From an uncultured Sphingorhabdus sp. (GTDB taxonomy: Bacteria; Pseudomonadota; Alphaproteobacteria; Sphingomonadales; Sphingomonadaceae), in NCBI GenBank assembly GCA_937873665.1, contig CALMYW010000069.1, positions 1 to 9,663 of the forward strand: DNA of 9,663 nt. Reading direction: 5' to 3'. Numbering within the stretch: the first letter of the stretch is position 1; each line of letters begins with the position of its first letter. Of this stretch, positions 1 to 7,079 are shown piece by piece. Below the pieces are notes generated by a model. It did no database searches. It was not told where the DNA came from and saw nothing but the letters and a program-made list of their open reading frames with translations. The translations under genes were made by a program, and so were the position numbers.

Positions 1-3000
1 GTACCGTAAAAGCCATCCTCGGTCTTGGCTCGAAAGGCATCGAGGTTGCTTAGGCGCCCCGCGTTCTTCTCCGCTGTCTCACGAAGCAGCCGCACTTGGC
101 GCCGGTAGGGGCTAAGCACGGCGAGCGTCGGGTTGACGGAAGGCTCAGCGCGCAGCAACGAAAGTACATCTACGCAAGCTGCCGCCTCCATCCGGTTCGT
201 CCAGCGCGGCCGGGACTCAGGTGGCTTCATTCCGACGGTGCTCTGGATATAAGGGAGATCGACGAATATTAGCGGCGCGTTGGGTAGGCGCGCAGGATCA
301 GCGGACGACACCGGCGGCGTCTCGGTATGAAACCGCTCCGCTGCCTTTGGAAAAGTCCGGATCTTACCATCATAGAAGGTTTCGGAGATAAGTGCTCCGA
401 GCACCGGATGCATTCGGTGTTGCTCAAGCAACTGCCGACCAAGCGCCCGTCCCGGCGCGTTGGGGTCGCGCTTCAGGACATTTGGCTCGATCAATGTCTC
501 AAAAAGCTGAAGCATCGAGATCGCCTCGCCGCAGAGCCGCTCCTCGAGGTTCTCGGAGACCCAGTCCAGCACGTCCTCGACATCGAGCTTACGGAATAGC
601 GGCGCGATCGCATCGCGCCCGGCTTCGAGCGCGGCGCGCATCTTCGAGGTCTCTGCGAGAATGTCCTTCAGGCGTTTCGCCTCGAATGCAGGCAACTGCT
701 GATGGTCGCCGATCAGCAGTCGACGGTGCGAAAGCATGAGCGGTGCCAGCAGTTCGACACCGGTGGCCTTGCCAGCTTCCTCAATCATCGACCAATCGAA
801 TTGGCCGCGTTCGTCGATGAGACGCGCGAGATCCGCCGAGTTGGTCGATGCGAATACGAGATTCGCCGACCTGAGCAACAGGCTCTCGAACGACCGGTCG
901 AACAGCTGGCGCGAAACGTCCTCCTGCTGACCTCCGCTCGCCGGCGCATTCTGATAGACGCGCTTCAGCGTCGCAATCTTGCGCCGAATTGCCGGTGAGG
1001 CCGCCGCAGCGAGCGGACTGGCTTCAAGGCTCTCCGCAATGCGCTTGGCCTGGACCTCGCGGTCCCACACTGTCTTGGCCTCCGCATCCATCGGCCTGCA
1101 ACGCAGTGGGAAGATCTGCCTCATCACCTCGTCGGGCAATTCGTCTAGCGCTTCCTTGACCTCGTCTAGGAGGTGGTCGATCGCAGCATGGCTCTGAGCC
1201 GACAGCAGCAGCCGGTCCATTGGCGAGGAGCCGAGCCTGCTCGCCACCAACGCCCGCACGAGCCTGGTCTTGCCCACGCCTGGCGGTCCCTGAACTAGAT
1301 ATAGTGGGAGCTGCTCCCATGCACCGGTGAGCGCGGCAGCCTTCGAGGCATCGAGATCGGCCTCCAGACCCGCGATCGGGCTGGTGTCGTCGCGCGAAAG
1401 CCGGATCTCGCCCGCCGGATCCTCGAGCATGCCCAGCAGCTCGCTATGGTCTCGAAGATTCTTGAGCGCGTTCAGCCGACGTTCGACGAGGGCGTCATAA
1501 CCTGGACCTTCGAGCTGGAGATAGAGATCGCCAGCGATCATGATGTCGGCCGGCGACGCAGAACTTTCAAATACGTAGCGCGCGCGTCCGCTCTGGTCGT
1601 CGAGCTCCGAGAAGCGCCACACGGAGGTTCGTCCCCGCACCCGTCCTGTCGCCAGATCCGTAGACAATTGCCATTCGCCGTCGACCTCAATCGTCTCGTC
1701 ACGTATCGCAGTGAGTAGCCGGGCCGCTGGCGGCTGAATGCCCAGCGCCTGCGACAACGCCGTGAGAACGGGGTCGTCCCGACCCTCCAGCGTGAGAATC
1801 GAGACCGAATCTCGCGTTTCCATCGACACGCGGCGCACCGGCCAGATCTGCGCCGCTCGCCATAGCATGTCGGCTACCTGGACCAGCATCGCCGCGGCAT
1901 AGCTGCGATTGCGGAGCGCCGCCGTTGCGGGATCGACTGCGGGTGCCTTAATCAACGCATCCCACCGCGTAGTTTTGCCTTGCATTCTCGGCGCACGCTG
2001 CCGCGCCTCGCCCATGTCAATGACCTCGATATCCCAACCGTCGAGCGGGCGTTCGGCGACGATCTCGGCCTGGGCGGGCTTTTCGCGCAGTATCCGTCGG
2101 CCCTCCGCAAGTGACCACGTCGTTTCTCCGCCGCGAGATAGTGCGTATGGACGCAGCTCGAGCGTGATCATCGGACTGGTCAGCTTATAGCTCTCGGGTC
2201 CCCCGTCGCGGCCTTTTACCTTCACCAGCCTCGGGCTGTCGGCGAGCGCGTCGGCGATGAAACGCCGCTGAGAGTTATAGTCGGTAAGGCCGATCGTTTG
2301 ATCGCTTGCGGCGCGGATCGCGCGCGACACCTCCTGCTGCGCGTCGAGGCGAAGCGCCAGCACCAGCTTCGCCTCGCTTCCGACGCGCTGCTGCTCGAGC
2401 GTCGGCAAGATACGGTCGAGTTGCTCAGTAACGACGTCCGCGTCGAGGCGCGCCAGCGGGTCGGCGGCGATCAGCATGCGCAGCAGATCGCGTTCCGGGC
2501 CGTACAGGAAGTCCGTGTTCGCGGAGGGGTCCGCGCGATACGGCTCCTTCGGCTTGCCGAGCGATGGAATATTGAGAATCCAAGCGATCAGGTTCCCCAG
2601 CGCGCGCCAATCTTCATAGAAGGAATGGACCGACGACGCGGTCTTGCGCTTGGGCCCTTCGCTCGACAGCCGCATCGACCATTCAAAGCCGGTGAGCAGG
2701 AAGTCGGGCTCGTCCCCTGCCGCTGTCATCACCGCCCAAGGGTCGATATTACGATGCAGCAGCCCCTGTCCGTGCAGGATTCCGATCGCATCCGCCAGCC
2801 GCCGGACCTCCTGCCACAGCCGCTGTCGGCTCTGCAGGGTGCGTGGGCTCGCATGCCATGATCTGCTGGCCGCGTGCTGGACGCGATACGCGAGCGGAAC
2901 GCGATCGCCGCAATCCAGCACCAGCGAAAAGGCCTGATCGTCCTCGAACGAGTCGCGCAGCGTTGCGAGATAGGACGATGCTTTCGGCAGTCCTTTTAGG

Positions 3001-3239
3001 CGATTGAGCTGCCGGATTTCGTCGCGCCAAATTTCACGCAGCACATTGTCGTCCACAGCGCTGCGCCGCTGCCATTGCTTGATCACAACCGGCGTATCTG
3101 AGGGACGATATGTCGCTCCGCCCACGAAGGGACGAGCCCCTCCTGGATCTCCTCTTTGCCACCAGCCGTCGTCGAGATCGTACTCGTCGAGCGGCGCGGT
3201 TCGGCCGCCCTTGCCCTTGAACTTCACCATTGGCGTCAT
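1..3239 (-). CDS. Kinase-like domain + SF1 (UPF1/COG1112-type) helicase fusion, candidate type I Mokosh MkoA-like defence protein; partial at left edge
   Basis: I translated the minus strand by hand: an uninterrupted frame of 1079 residues runs off the left edge, so the C-terminus is missing. Residues about 45-190 resemble a protein kinase N- to C-lobe: VVIK (K54) matches the ATP-anchoring lysine, LLHRNIDPWAV (about 160-170) is the catalytic-loop position and GFE (184-186) the DFG position. The catalytic Asp of HRD is Asn and the DFG Asp is Gly, so this is probably a pseudokinase. A middle part (about 320-600) was not recognised. The helicase part has Walker A GPPGVGKT (651-658), motif II MIEEAGK (818-824; first acidic residue Glu instead of Asp), motif III GDHQQLPA (844-851), QHRMHP (940-945) and SPYR (1043-1046). 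Motifs V and VI should follow immediately beyond the edge. It probably uses ATP to translocate on RNA or DNA. The kinase-helicase order matches my memory of MkoA of type I Mokosh phage defence. The start is uncertain: ATG 3239 follows an in-frame stop, ATG 3230 is an alternative, and neither has a good ribosome binding site. Confidence 0.85.
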   Translation of the reverse strand, partial: MTPMVKFKGKGGRTAPLDEYDLDDGWWQRGDPGGARPFVGGATYRPSDTPVVIKQWQRRSAVDDNVLREIWRDEIRQLNRLKGLPKASSYLATLRDSFEDDQAFSLVLDCGDRVPLAYRVQHAASRSWHASPRTLQSRQRLWQEVRRLADAIGILHGQGLLHRNIDPWAVMTAAGDEPDFLLTGFEWSMRLSSEGPKRKTASSVHSFYEDWRALGNLIAWILNIPSLGKPKEPYRADPSANTDFLYGPERDLLRMLIAADPLARLDADVVTEQLDRILPTLEQQRVGSEAKLVLALRLDAQQEVSRAIRAASDQTIGLTDYNSQRRFIADALADSPRLVKVKGRDGGPESYKLTSPMITLELRPYALSRGGETTWSLAEGRRILREKPAQAEIVAERPLDGWDIEVIDMGEARQRAPRMQGKTTRWDALIKAPAVDPATAALRNRSYAAAMLVQVADMLWRAAQIWPVRRVSMETRDSVSILTLEGRDDPVLTALSQALGIQPPAARLLTAIRDETIEVDGEWQLSTDLATGRVRGRTSVWRFSELDDQSGRARYVFESSASPADIMIAGDLYLQLEGPGYDALVERRLNALKNLRDHSELLGMLEDPAGEIRLSRDDTSPIAGLEADLDASKAAALTGAWEQLPLYLVQGPPGVGKTRLVRALVASRLGSSPMDRLLLSAQSHAAIDHLLDEVKEALDELPDEVMRQIFPLRCRPMDAEAKTVWDREVQAKRIAESLEASPLAAAASPAIRRKIATLKRVYQNAPASGGQQEDVSRQLFDRSFESLLLRSANLVFASTNSADLARLIDERGQFDWSMIEEAGKATGVELLAPLMLSHRRLLIGDHQQLPAFEAKRLKDILAETSKMRAALEAGRDAIAPLFRKLDVEDVLDWVSENLEERLCGEAISMLQLFETLIEPNVLKRDPNAPGRALGRQLLEQHRMHPVLGALISETFYDGKIRTFPKAAERFHTETPPVSSADPARLPNAPLIFVDLPYIQSTVGMKPPESRPRWTNRMEAAACVDVLSLLRAEPSVNPTLAVLSPYRRQVRLLRETAEKNAGRLSNLDAFRAKTEDGFYG

Positions 3240-3290
3240 GATGACCCAATGGAGCAAAAACTCAAGGTCTCAAGTCGAACAGTCGCTAAA

Positions 3291-3320
3291 CGGATATTTA
3301 AGCCACGCGACAATATGCAA
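3291..3320 (-). promoter_or_regulatory. Possible promoter of the kinase-helicase gene
   Basis: On the minus strand TTGCAT (3315-3320) resembles a -35 box. It is followed by the AT-rich stretch TAAATATCC (3292-3300), the only such stretch just upstream of the gene. The best -10 fits are AAATAT with a 15-bp spacer or TATCCG with 18 bp, neither of them close to consensus. A transcript would have a leader of roughly 45-55 nt before ATG 3239. This is weak pattern evidence only. Confidence 0.22.
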
Positions 3321-3328
3321 CCTACAGT

Positions 3329-3338
3329 GAGACGTCTC
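3329..3338. promoter_or_regulatory. 10-bp perfect palindrome upstream of the kinase-helicase gene (possible operator)
   Basis: GAGACGTCTC is a perfect palindrome lying 8 bp beyond the candidate -35 box of the kinase-helicase gene, in a position where a dimeric regulator could bind. Next to it is a short GCGC-TTTG-GCGC inverted repeat (3339-3350). Perfect 10-bp palindromes also occur by chance, and no regulator gene is visible in the window, so a regulatory role is only a possibility. Confidence 0.18.
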
Positions 3339-3511
3339 GCGCTTTGGCGCGCTCCGGCAACTTCGGAGACACCCTTCGCAAACCCTTGCCTAACTCAATC
3401 CGTCATCTAGTAGTTCGTAGATTACCAATCCGTTCGAAAAGCTACCAACGAGATAGGGCTCGAAAGTTGTCTGCTCGCGCCTACAACCATGTCCGTTGCC
3501 CACGACTGAGT

Positions 3512-3586
3512 TTGCTGGACCGGGCCAGAGAGAGGTTCCCTGTCAAGCACTACGGGGTCTCGCTCTATGGCAAGCCTGAGGATGGC
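3512..3586 (+). pseudogene. Possible remnant of an integron/Xer-type tyrosine recombinase N-terminus
   Basis: In one plus-strand frame this stretch reads LLDRARERFPVKHYGV and then diverges to a TAG stop at 3587. The start resembles the first residues of integron-type tyrosine recombinases, whose SAM-like core-binding domain typically opens with LLDxVRExLRxKHYSxRTE. No further integrase sequence was recognised in the following bases in any frame, so at most this is a short decayed fragment. About ten matching positions in a short peptide could be coincidence. It is not expected to be functional. Confidence 0.2.
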
Positions 3587-4100
3587 TAGATCGCAAGACG
3601 AGAGTAGTGTACGCTCACGGGGCTCGTCCTTCTAAACCTGTCTCTCCGCTACCGGCACAGTTCCATTTTCGTTCGTTCGTTTGAACCAAGGACCGCTTCC
3701 GGCGAGCCGATCTAAACTTTTCAAATGTCGGCTCTGTCAGCGAATTGAGACCTCTCAACGCGGAGCGGGAGTTCTCCAAGGACGCACACTGGCCTCGCAG
3801 GCTCGGACCAGGGTGCGGCGCATTTTCGCTGACCCGCAGGCACTCTTGCGGCTCTCCTTGCCGAACGCCGGCTGGCGCCCAGTCCCGCGCGCCTGGCGTT
3901 CTGCAGCGTCGAGCCTTGCAAGGGTGCCGTTTCTTGCTGGCTCGCGGCGCGAGCGTGACGCACCGTTTCATGTCCATAGTTGGCCGACAGCCGTCCCCCG
4001 TACTAGTGAGGGAGGGAAGGGCGCTTTGGGTTGGCGCAGAGGCAAGCGACCGATCTCGAGTCATTTCGGCTTCTCCGACCGCAAGTTTCTGCTATGTTCC

Positions 4101-4107
4101 AAAGGAG
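4101..4107 (+). promoter_or_regulatory. Strong ribosome binding site for the small membrane protein gene
   Basis: AAAGGAG lies 7 nt before ATG 4115. It is one of the best Shine-Dalgarno matches in the window. It fixes the start at 4115 rather than at an upstream in-frame start near 4031, and it is the main reason to believe that this plus-strand gene is real. No clear promoter was found ahead of it. Confidence 0.65.
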
Positions 4108-4114
4108 CAGATCA

Positions 4115-4348
4115 ATGAACGCCATCATGACAGATTTCGATTTCAAGAACGGCAGCGAACCTGTCCCCCAGAAGTGGGAGGGCTTGGCCGAACTTGATCG
4201 TGCGCTCGCTGAGAACCGATTGACGGAATATCGCGTTAAGAAGGCTTGGGCCGATCCTTGGGCCCGTGCTTTGGGCATTGCGGTTATCTGCTTGTTCGTG
4301 GCTTTCGGAATTTTCGTGGTCATCAATGACCTCGTCATTGGCCACTAG
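4115..4348 (+). CDS. Small single-pass membrane protein of unknown function, convergent with traG
   Basis: This encodes 77 residues. The first 50 are hydrophilic, with a DFDFKNGSEPVPQKW segment and a charged, probably helical stretch (about residues 22-46). Residues about 53-72 (LGIAVICLFVAFGIFVVIND) form one hydrophobic helix, leaving a tail of only about five residues, so the predicted form is tail-anchored with the N-terminal part most likely cytoplasmic. I do not recognise the family. The start is set by AAAGGAG 7 nt upstream. The gene runs opposite to the tra operon, and its end overlaps the end of traG by 14 bp (4335-4348). In F the gene next to traG is the inner-membrane entry-exclusion gene traS. 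The position and membrane nature here would fit such a role, but TraS is larger and co-directional, so this is a guess from location only. Confidence 0.65.
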   Translation: MNAIMTDFDFKNGSEPVPQKWEGLAELDRALAENRLTEYRVKKAWADPWARALGIAVICLFVAFGIFVVINDLVIGH

Positions 4349-7055
4349 GTTTCCACTCTTTTATCTCGTCAGCTGCTTCCGCGCTCGCGCCCTTGGCTCC
4401 GCCGGTGAGGCTTTCGAGGCGTGTCCGCTCGCCAATGATCCGCTGGCGACCGGCATCTTGCTGGACCCTCACTTCGTCATGAATCGGTGACGGCGAAGGT
4501 CCCTGCGGAAGCGGTGCTGGTCCGGCGATTGCACTGAGTGGGGCCGAGGCACGCACGCTCGCCGGTGTCGTCACAGAAGGATTGCCGATCGGCGCGACCG
4601 GCGGCAGGACTAGCTCACTCTCGACCTCTGCCTTGATGCTCCCTGCATAGGACTCAACGAACTTGCGCTGCAAAGCCTGTCCCTTTGGGCTGAGCTGGAA
4701 GGACGTGTCGTCGAACCGGACATCGCCATAGTAGTCGCGATTGTTCTCGATCTCTGCCATACCCCATTCGCGGTAGGCCTGGCTGAGATTGAGGTTCCCG
4801 GCCACATTGCTTCCTGAGAAGTACGATGCCTGCTGCTCAAGCCGATTGCCGGTCTCTTCCGAACGGCGCGCTTCGAGCGTGCTGGTCTTGGTTTCCGTGA
4901 GCGATGCGTTGAGGCCGACTGCAGTCGAGTGCACCCGGCTGTTGGTGGACGAGCTGACGGTGCGGAGGAACCCGTCGCGGGTGTTCGTCCAATTGTGACT
5001 GTCTGAGATCTGCCGCAACGTGCCGGAGATCTTGTCGCGGTCTTCGGATGCGATACCGATGTCGCTGTCTGTCCAGGACTGGTTGCGCCCCCCTTTCAGG
5101 TTAGCGCCGGCACTGAAGACACCTGCGTTCCCACCCACACCCGCAGATGCTTCGCCATTCAAGAACCACGAAACTGTAATGTCGTCGGCAGCCCGGCGCG
5201 AGAGCCCGTACTTTTGCTGGAGGACGTTGGAGGCCTGATCGACCTCGCTGTAGGCAGTCTGGACGCTGTCCGAGCTTGAGGTTCCGCTGGCGGTCTCGAT
5301 GCTTTGGCCGCTGTTGGTCTGGTCGCGCAGCTCACGGAACTGGGCGATCGAGCTGATTGTCGATTGCTGGGCAAGCGCGGTCTTGGCCTGGCTGTTGGCG
5401 TGGTAGTCGCTCGCCATCGTCGAGAGCCGCGAGGAGAAGTCGCGGCCGAGGGTGGGCGTGAACGGATAGCTCGAGTTGGGGAGCTGGTCGTAGGCGGCAT
5501 GGGGATAACTGGTGGTTTGGCTGCCGCTGTCCGAAATCGTCCGGGTTTGTGCCGCGCCATAGGTGAAGCTCGGCGCGATCGTCCCTTGCGCGAACTGGCG
5601 GGTCATCACGGTCGAGTTCTCGAGGCTGGTGTTGCCAAGCGCGACATTGCCAGTGCTGGCCTCGCGCGCGGCTTCCTCAGCGGCGTTCTGGCTCGGGTTA
5701 AGATAGCTGGTCGCCTGGTGCGAGATCGCCATCGCGCCCTTGGCGACGCCGCCCGCGAGGAATGGCACCGAGGCAATCAGGTAGCCGGCGAGCAGGCCAA
5801 TATCGGAGTTGACGTCCGCCATGCCGGTGAACGTCGCAAGGCTGAGGCCGTTGCTGCCAGCGACCGCGGCCATATCTGCCGCGCCCTTGTACATCAGCAT
5901 CATGTGCAGGATCACGAACAGCGGACCCCAGGCGGCAAGGTAGAAGAACCCGGTGACGTAGCCCTTGAGCGCCGTCGGCCCGGTCTTCGGAAGCAGGAAC
6001 AACGGGAACAGCACCGGGAACAGCGCGTAGAACAGGACGGTCAGCACGACGTTGAGCAGCGGGACCCATTTCATCGCGGCATTGGCGATCGAGGAGTAGG
6101 TGCGCTCGGTCTGGATATCGGCGCGGGTCTGAGCATAAACGTCGACGCTGCCCGCCCCGCTCGCCCCGCTCATCCCGTGCATCGCCTGGCTCATCGCATT
6201 GATCGTCAGGGTCTGCTTGAACAGGTCGGTGGCGGAGGCCGAGACCCCGGTGAGGTACTGGTAGGCAACCGGCAGATCGGCAAACAGCTTGGCCTTGGCG
6301 AGCGCGGCGGTCTGGTTGGGGTAAAGCTGGCGGCCGAACACCGTGCCCATGCTATCGATCAGCCCGGCCCACTGCGTGTTCAGCGCATCATAGGCTTCAC
6401 GGCAGGTAATGATCGTGGAGGTGACTGCACCGCCGGCGTCGCGGGTAAGGAAGCGCTGGGCGCGGGCCTGGCTGCCGGGCGCGATCGTCGTCCAGATATC
6501 GCCGCTCTCGGCGAGCTGCTTCATCGAATAGCGGCCGAGCAGAACATCGTAGAACACGCATTGGCGGAAATGCTCGTCGAGGTTAGCGGCGAACTCTGGA
6601 TCGGAAATGCGCAAGCTACGGGTCGCGTCATAGAGCCGCGCGCCGTAGATCATCCCGCCCCGCGAATAGTTGAGATCGCCAGGAAGCCCGAACACCACCT
6701 CGGCGGAACCCGTAAGATAGTCGCCGACCTGGCTGGTGAAGCTCGCCATCAGTCCGAGACCCAGCGGCACATTGCTGACATTGGCGGGGGCAAGGCTGGG
6801 GTTGAGCCGGTCGGTTATGTGCACGTCGGTGCGCGGCACCATCAGGCAGGTGTACATCAGCGTCGCGCCGAGGAACCAGTTGATCCACGCCCGCCAGTCC
6901 TGGTTGAACGCGAGGGTCAGCGCCGAGAACGCGAGCCCCATGACCATGACCACCTGAAGCAGGCTCTTGTAGCCGCCGTTGCCGGTCCAGGCGGCGACCG
7001 CCTGGAACACGTTCACGAGATAGTCGCCGCCGCCAACCGTGTAGATCTCGAGCAT
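4335..7055 (-). CDS. traG: TraG, F-type conjugative transfer / mating-pair stabilisation protein
   Basis: This encodes 906 residues, close to F TraG (938). The N-terminal half looks like the TraG_N domain: the opening MLEIYTVGGGDYL, membrane helices at about 31-50 and 55-73, a long segment with C166, C218 and few other cysteines, then helices at about 333-355, 365-388 and 417-440. From about 450 to the end the protein is Ser/Thr/Gln/Asn-rich with helical heptad-like stretches and a Pro-rich part near 790-840. This matches the large periplasmic C-terminal part of F TraG. In the F system the N-terminal half serves pilus assembly, and the C-terminal part serves mating-pair stabilisation and is the target of TraS entry exclusion in recipient cells. 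The start at ATG 7055 is 24 bp after the traH stop, with only a weak AAGG 11 nt upstream. It is the last tra gene of the operon in this window, and it overlaps the convergent small gene. Confidence 0.93.
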   Translation of the reverse strand: MLEIYTVGGGDYLVNVFQAVAAWTGNGGYKSLLQVVMVMGLAFSALTLAFNQDWRAWINWFLGATLMYTCLMVPRTDVHITDRLNPSLAPANVSNVPLGLGLMASFTSQVGDYLTGSAEVVFGLPGDLNYSRGGMIYGARLYDATRSLRISDPEFAANLDEHFRQCVFYDVLLGRYSMKQLAESGDIWTTIAPGSQARAQRFLTRDAGGAVTSTIITCREAYDALNTQWAGLIDSMGTVFGRQLYPNQTAALAKAKLFADLPVAYQYLTGVSASATDLFKQTLTINAMSQAMHGMSGASGAGSVDVYAQTRADIQTERTYSSIANAAMKWVPLLNVVLTVLFYALFPVLFPLFLLPKTGPTALKGYVTGFFYLAAWGPLFVILHMMLMYKGAADMAAVAGSNGLSLATFTGMADVNSDIGLLAGYLIASVPFLAGGVAKGAMAISHQATSYLNPSQNAAEEAAREASTGNVALGNTSLENSTVMTRQFAQGTIAPSFTYGAAQTRTISDSGSQTTSYPHAAYDQLPNSSYPFTPTLGRDFSSRLSTMASDYHANSQAKTALAQQSTISSIAQFRELRDQTNSGQSIETASGTSSSDSVQTAYSEVDQASNVLQQKYGLSRRAADDITVSWFLNGEASAGVGGNAGVFSAGANLKGGRNQSWTDSDIGIASEDRDKISGTLRQISDSHNWTNTRDGFLRTVSSSTNSRVHSTAVGLNASLTETKTSTLEARRSEETGNRLEQQASYFSGSNVAGNLNLSQAYREWGMAEIENNRDYYGDVRFDDTSFQLSPKGQALQRKFVESYAGSIKAEVESELVLPPVAPIGNPSVTTPASVRASAPLSAIAGPAPLPQGPSPSPIHDEVRVQQDAGRQRIIGERTRLESLTGGAKGASAEAADEIKEWKPSGQ

Positions 7056-7079
7056 GGGATTGCTTGCCTTGGTAAGGTG

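Larger units (their letters stand above)
3240..4114. other. 875-bp region without a convincing gene
   Basis: Open frames exist here on both strands (for example 3615-4064 minus and 3681-4118 plus). They overlap one another, are rich in Arg, Ser, Ala and Pro, lack recognisable domains and have no good ribosome binding sites, so I treat them as chance frames in GC-rich DNA. The region contains the possible promoter and palindrome of the left gene at its left end, a short recombinase-like peptide at 3512-3586, and the upstream region of the small membrane-protein gene at its right end. I see no tRNA, CRISPR array or convincing terminator. Its length contrasts with the tightly packed tra genes and suggests a junction between two acquired modules. 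Confidence 0.5.

Noticed and set aside
2298..2861. 187-residue plus-strand frame within the left gene
   Set aside because: It is antisense to the kinase-helicase coding frame, which has clear family motifs; this product has none.
3615..4064. 149-residue minus-strand frame in the gap
   Set aside because: It is Arg/Ser/Pro-rich with no recognisable domain or good ribosome binding site, and comparable frames are open on the other strand over the same bases.
4091..4098. TATGTT as a -10 box for the small gene
   Set aside because: It ends only two bases before the ribosome binding site and has no -35 match at a usable distance, so it would leave almost no leader.
3681..4197. Plus-strand frames of about 145-150 residues in the gap
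   Set aside because: They overlap each other in different frames, run into the start of the small membrane protein gene and show no protein-like pattern.
4112..4345. 77-residue minus-strand frame opposite the small membrane protein
   Set aside because: The plus strand has the strong ribosome binding site and a clear membrane helix. The minus-strand product is a His/Glu/Asp-rich mirror of it with no such signals.
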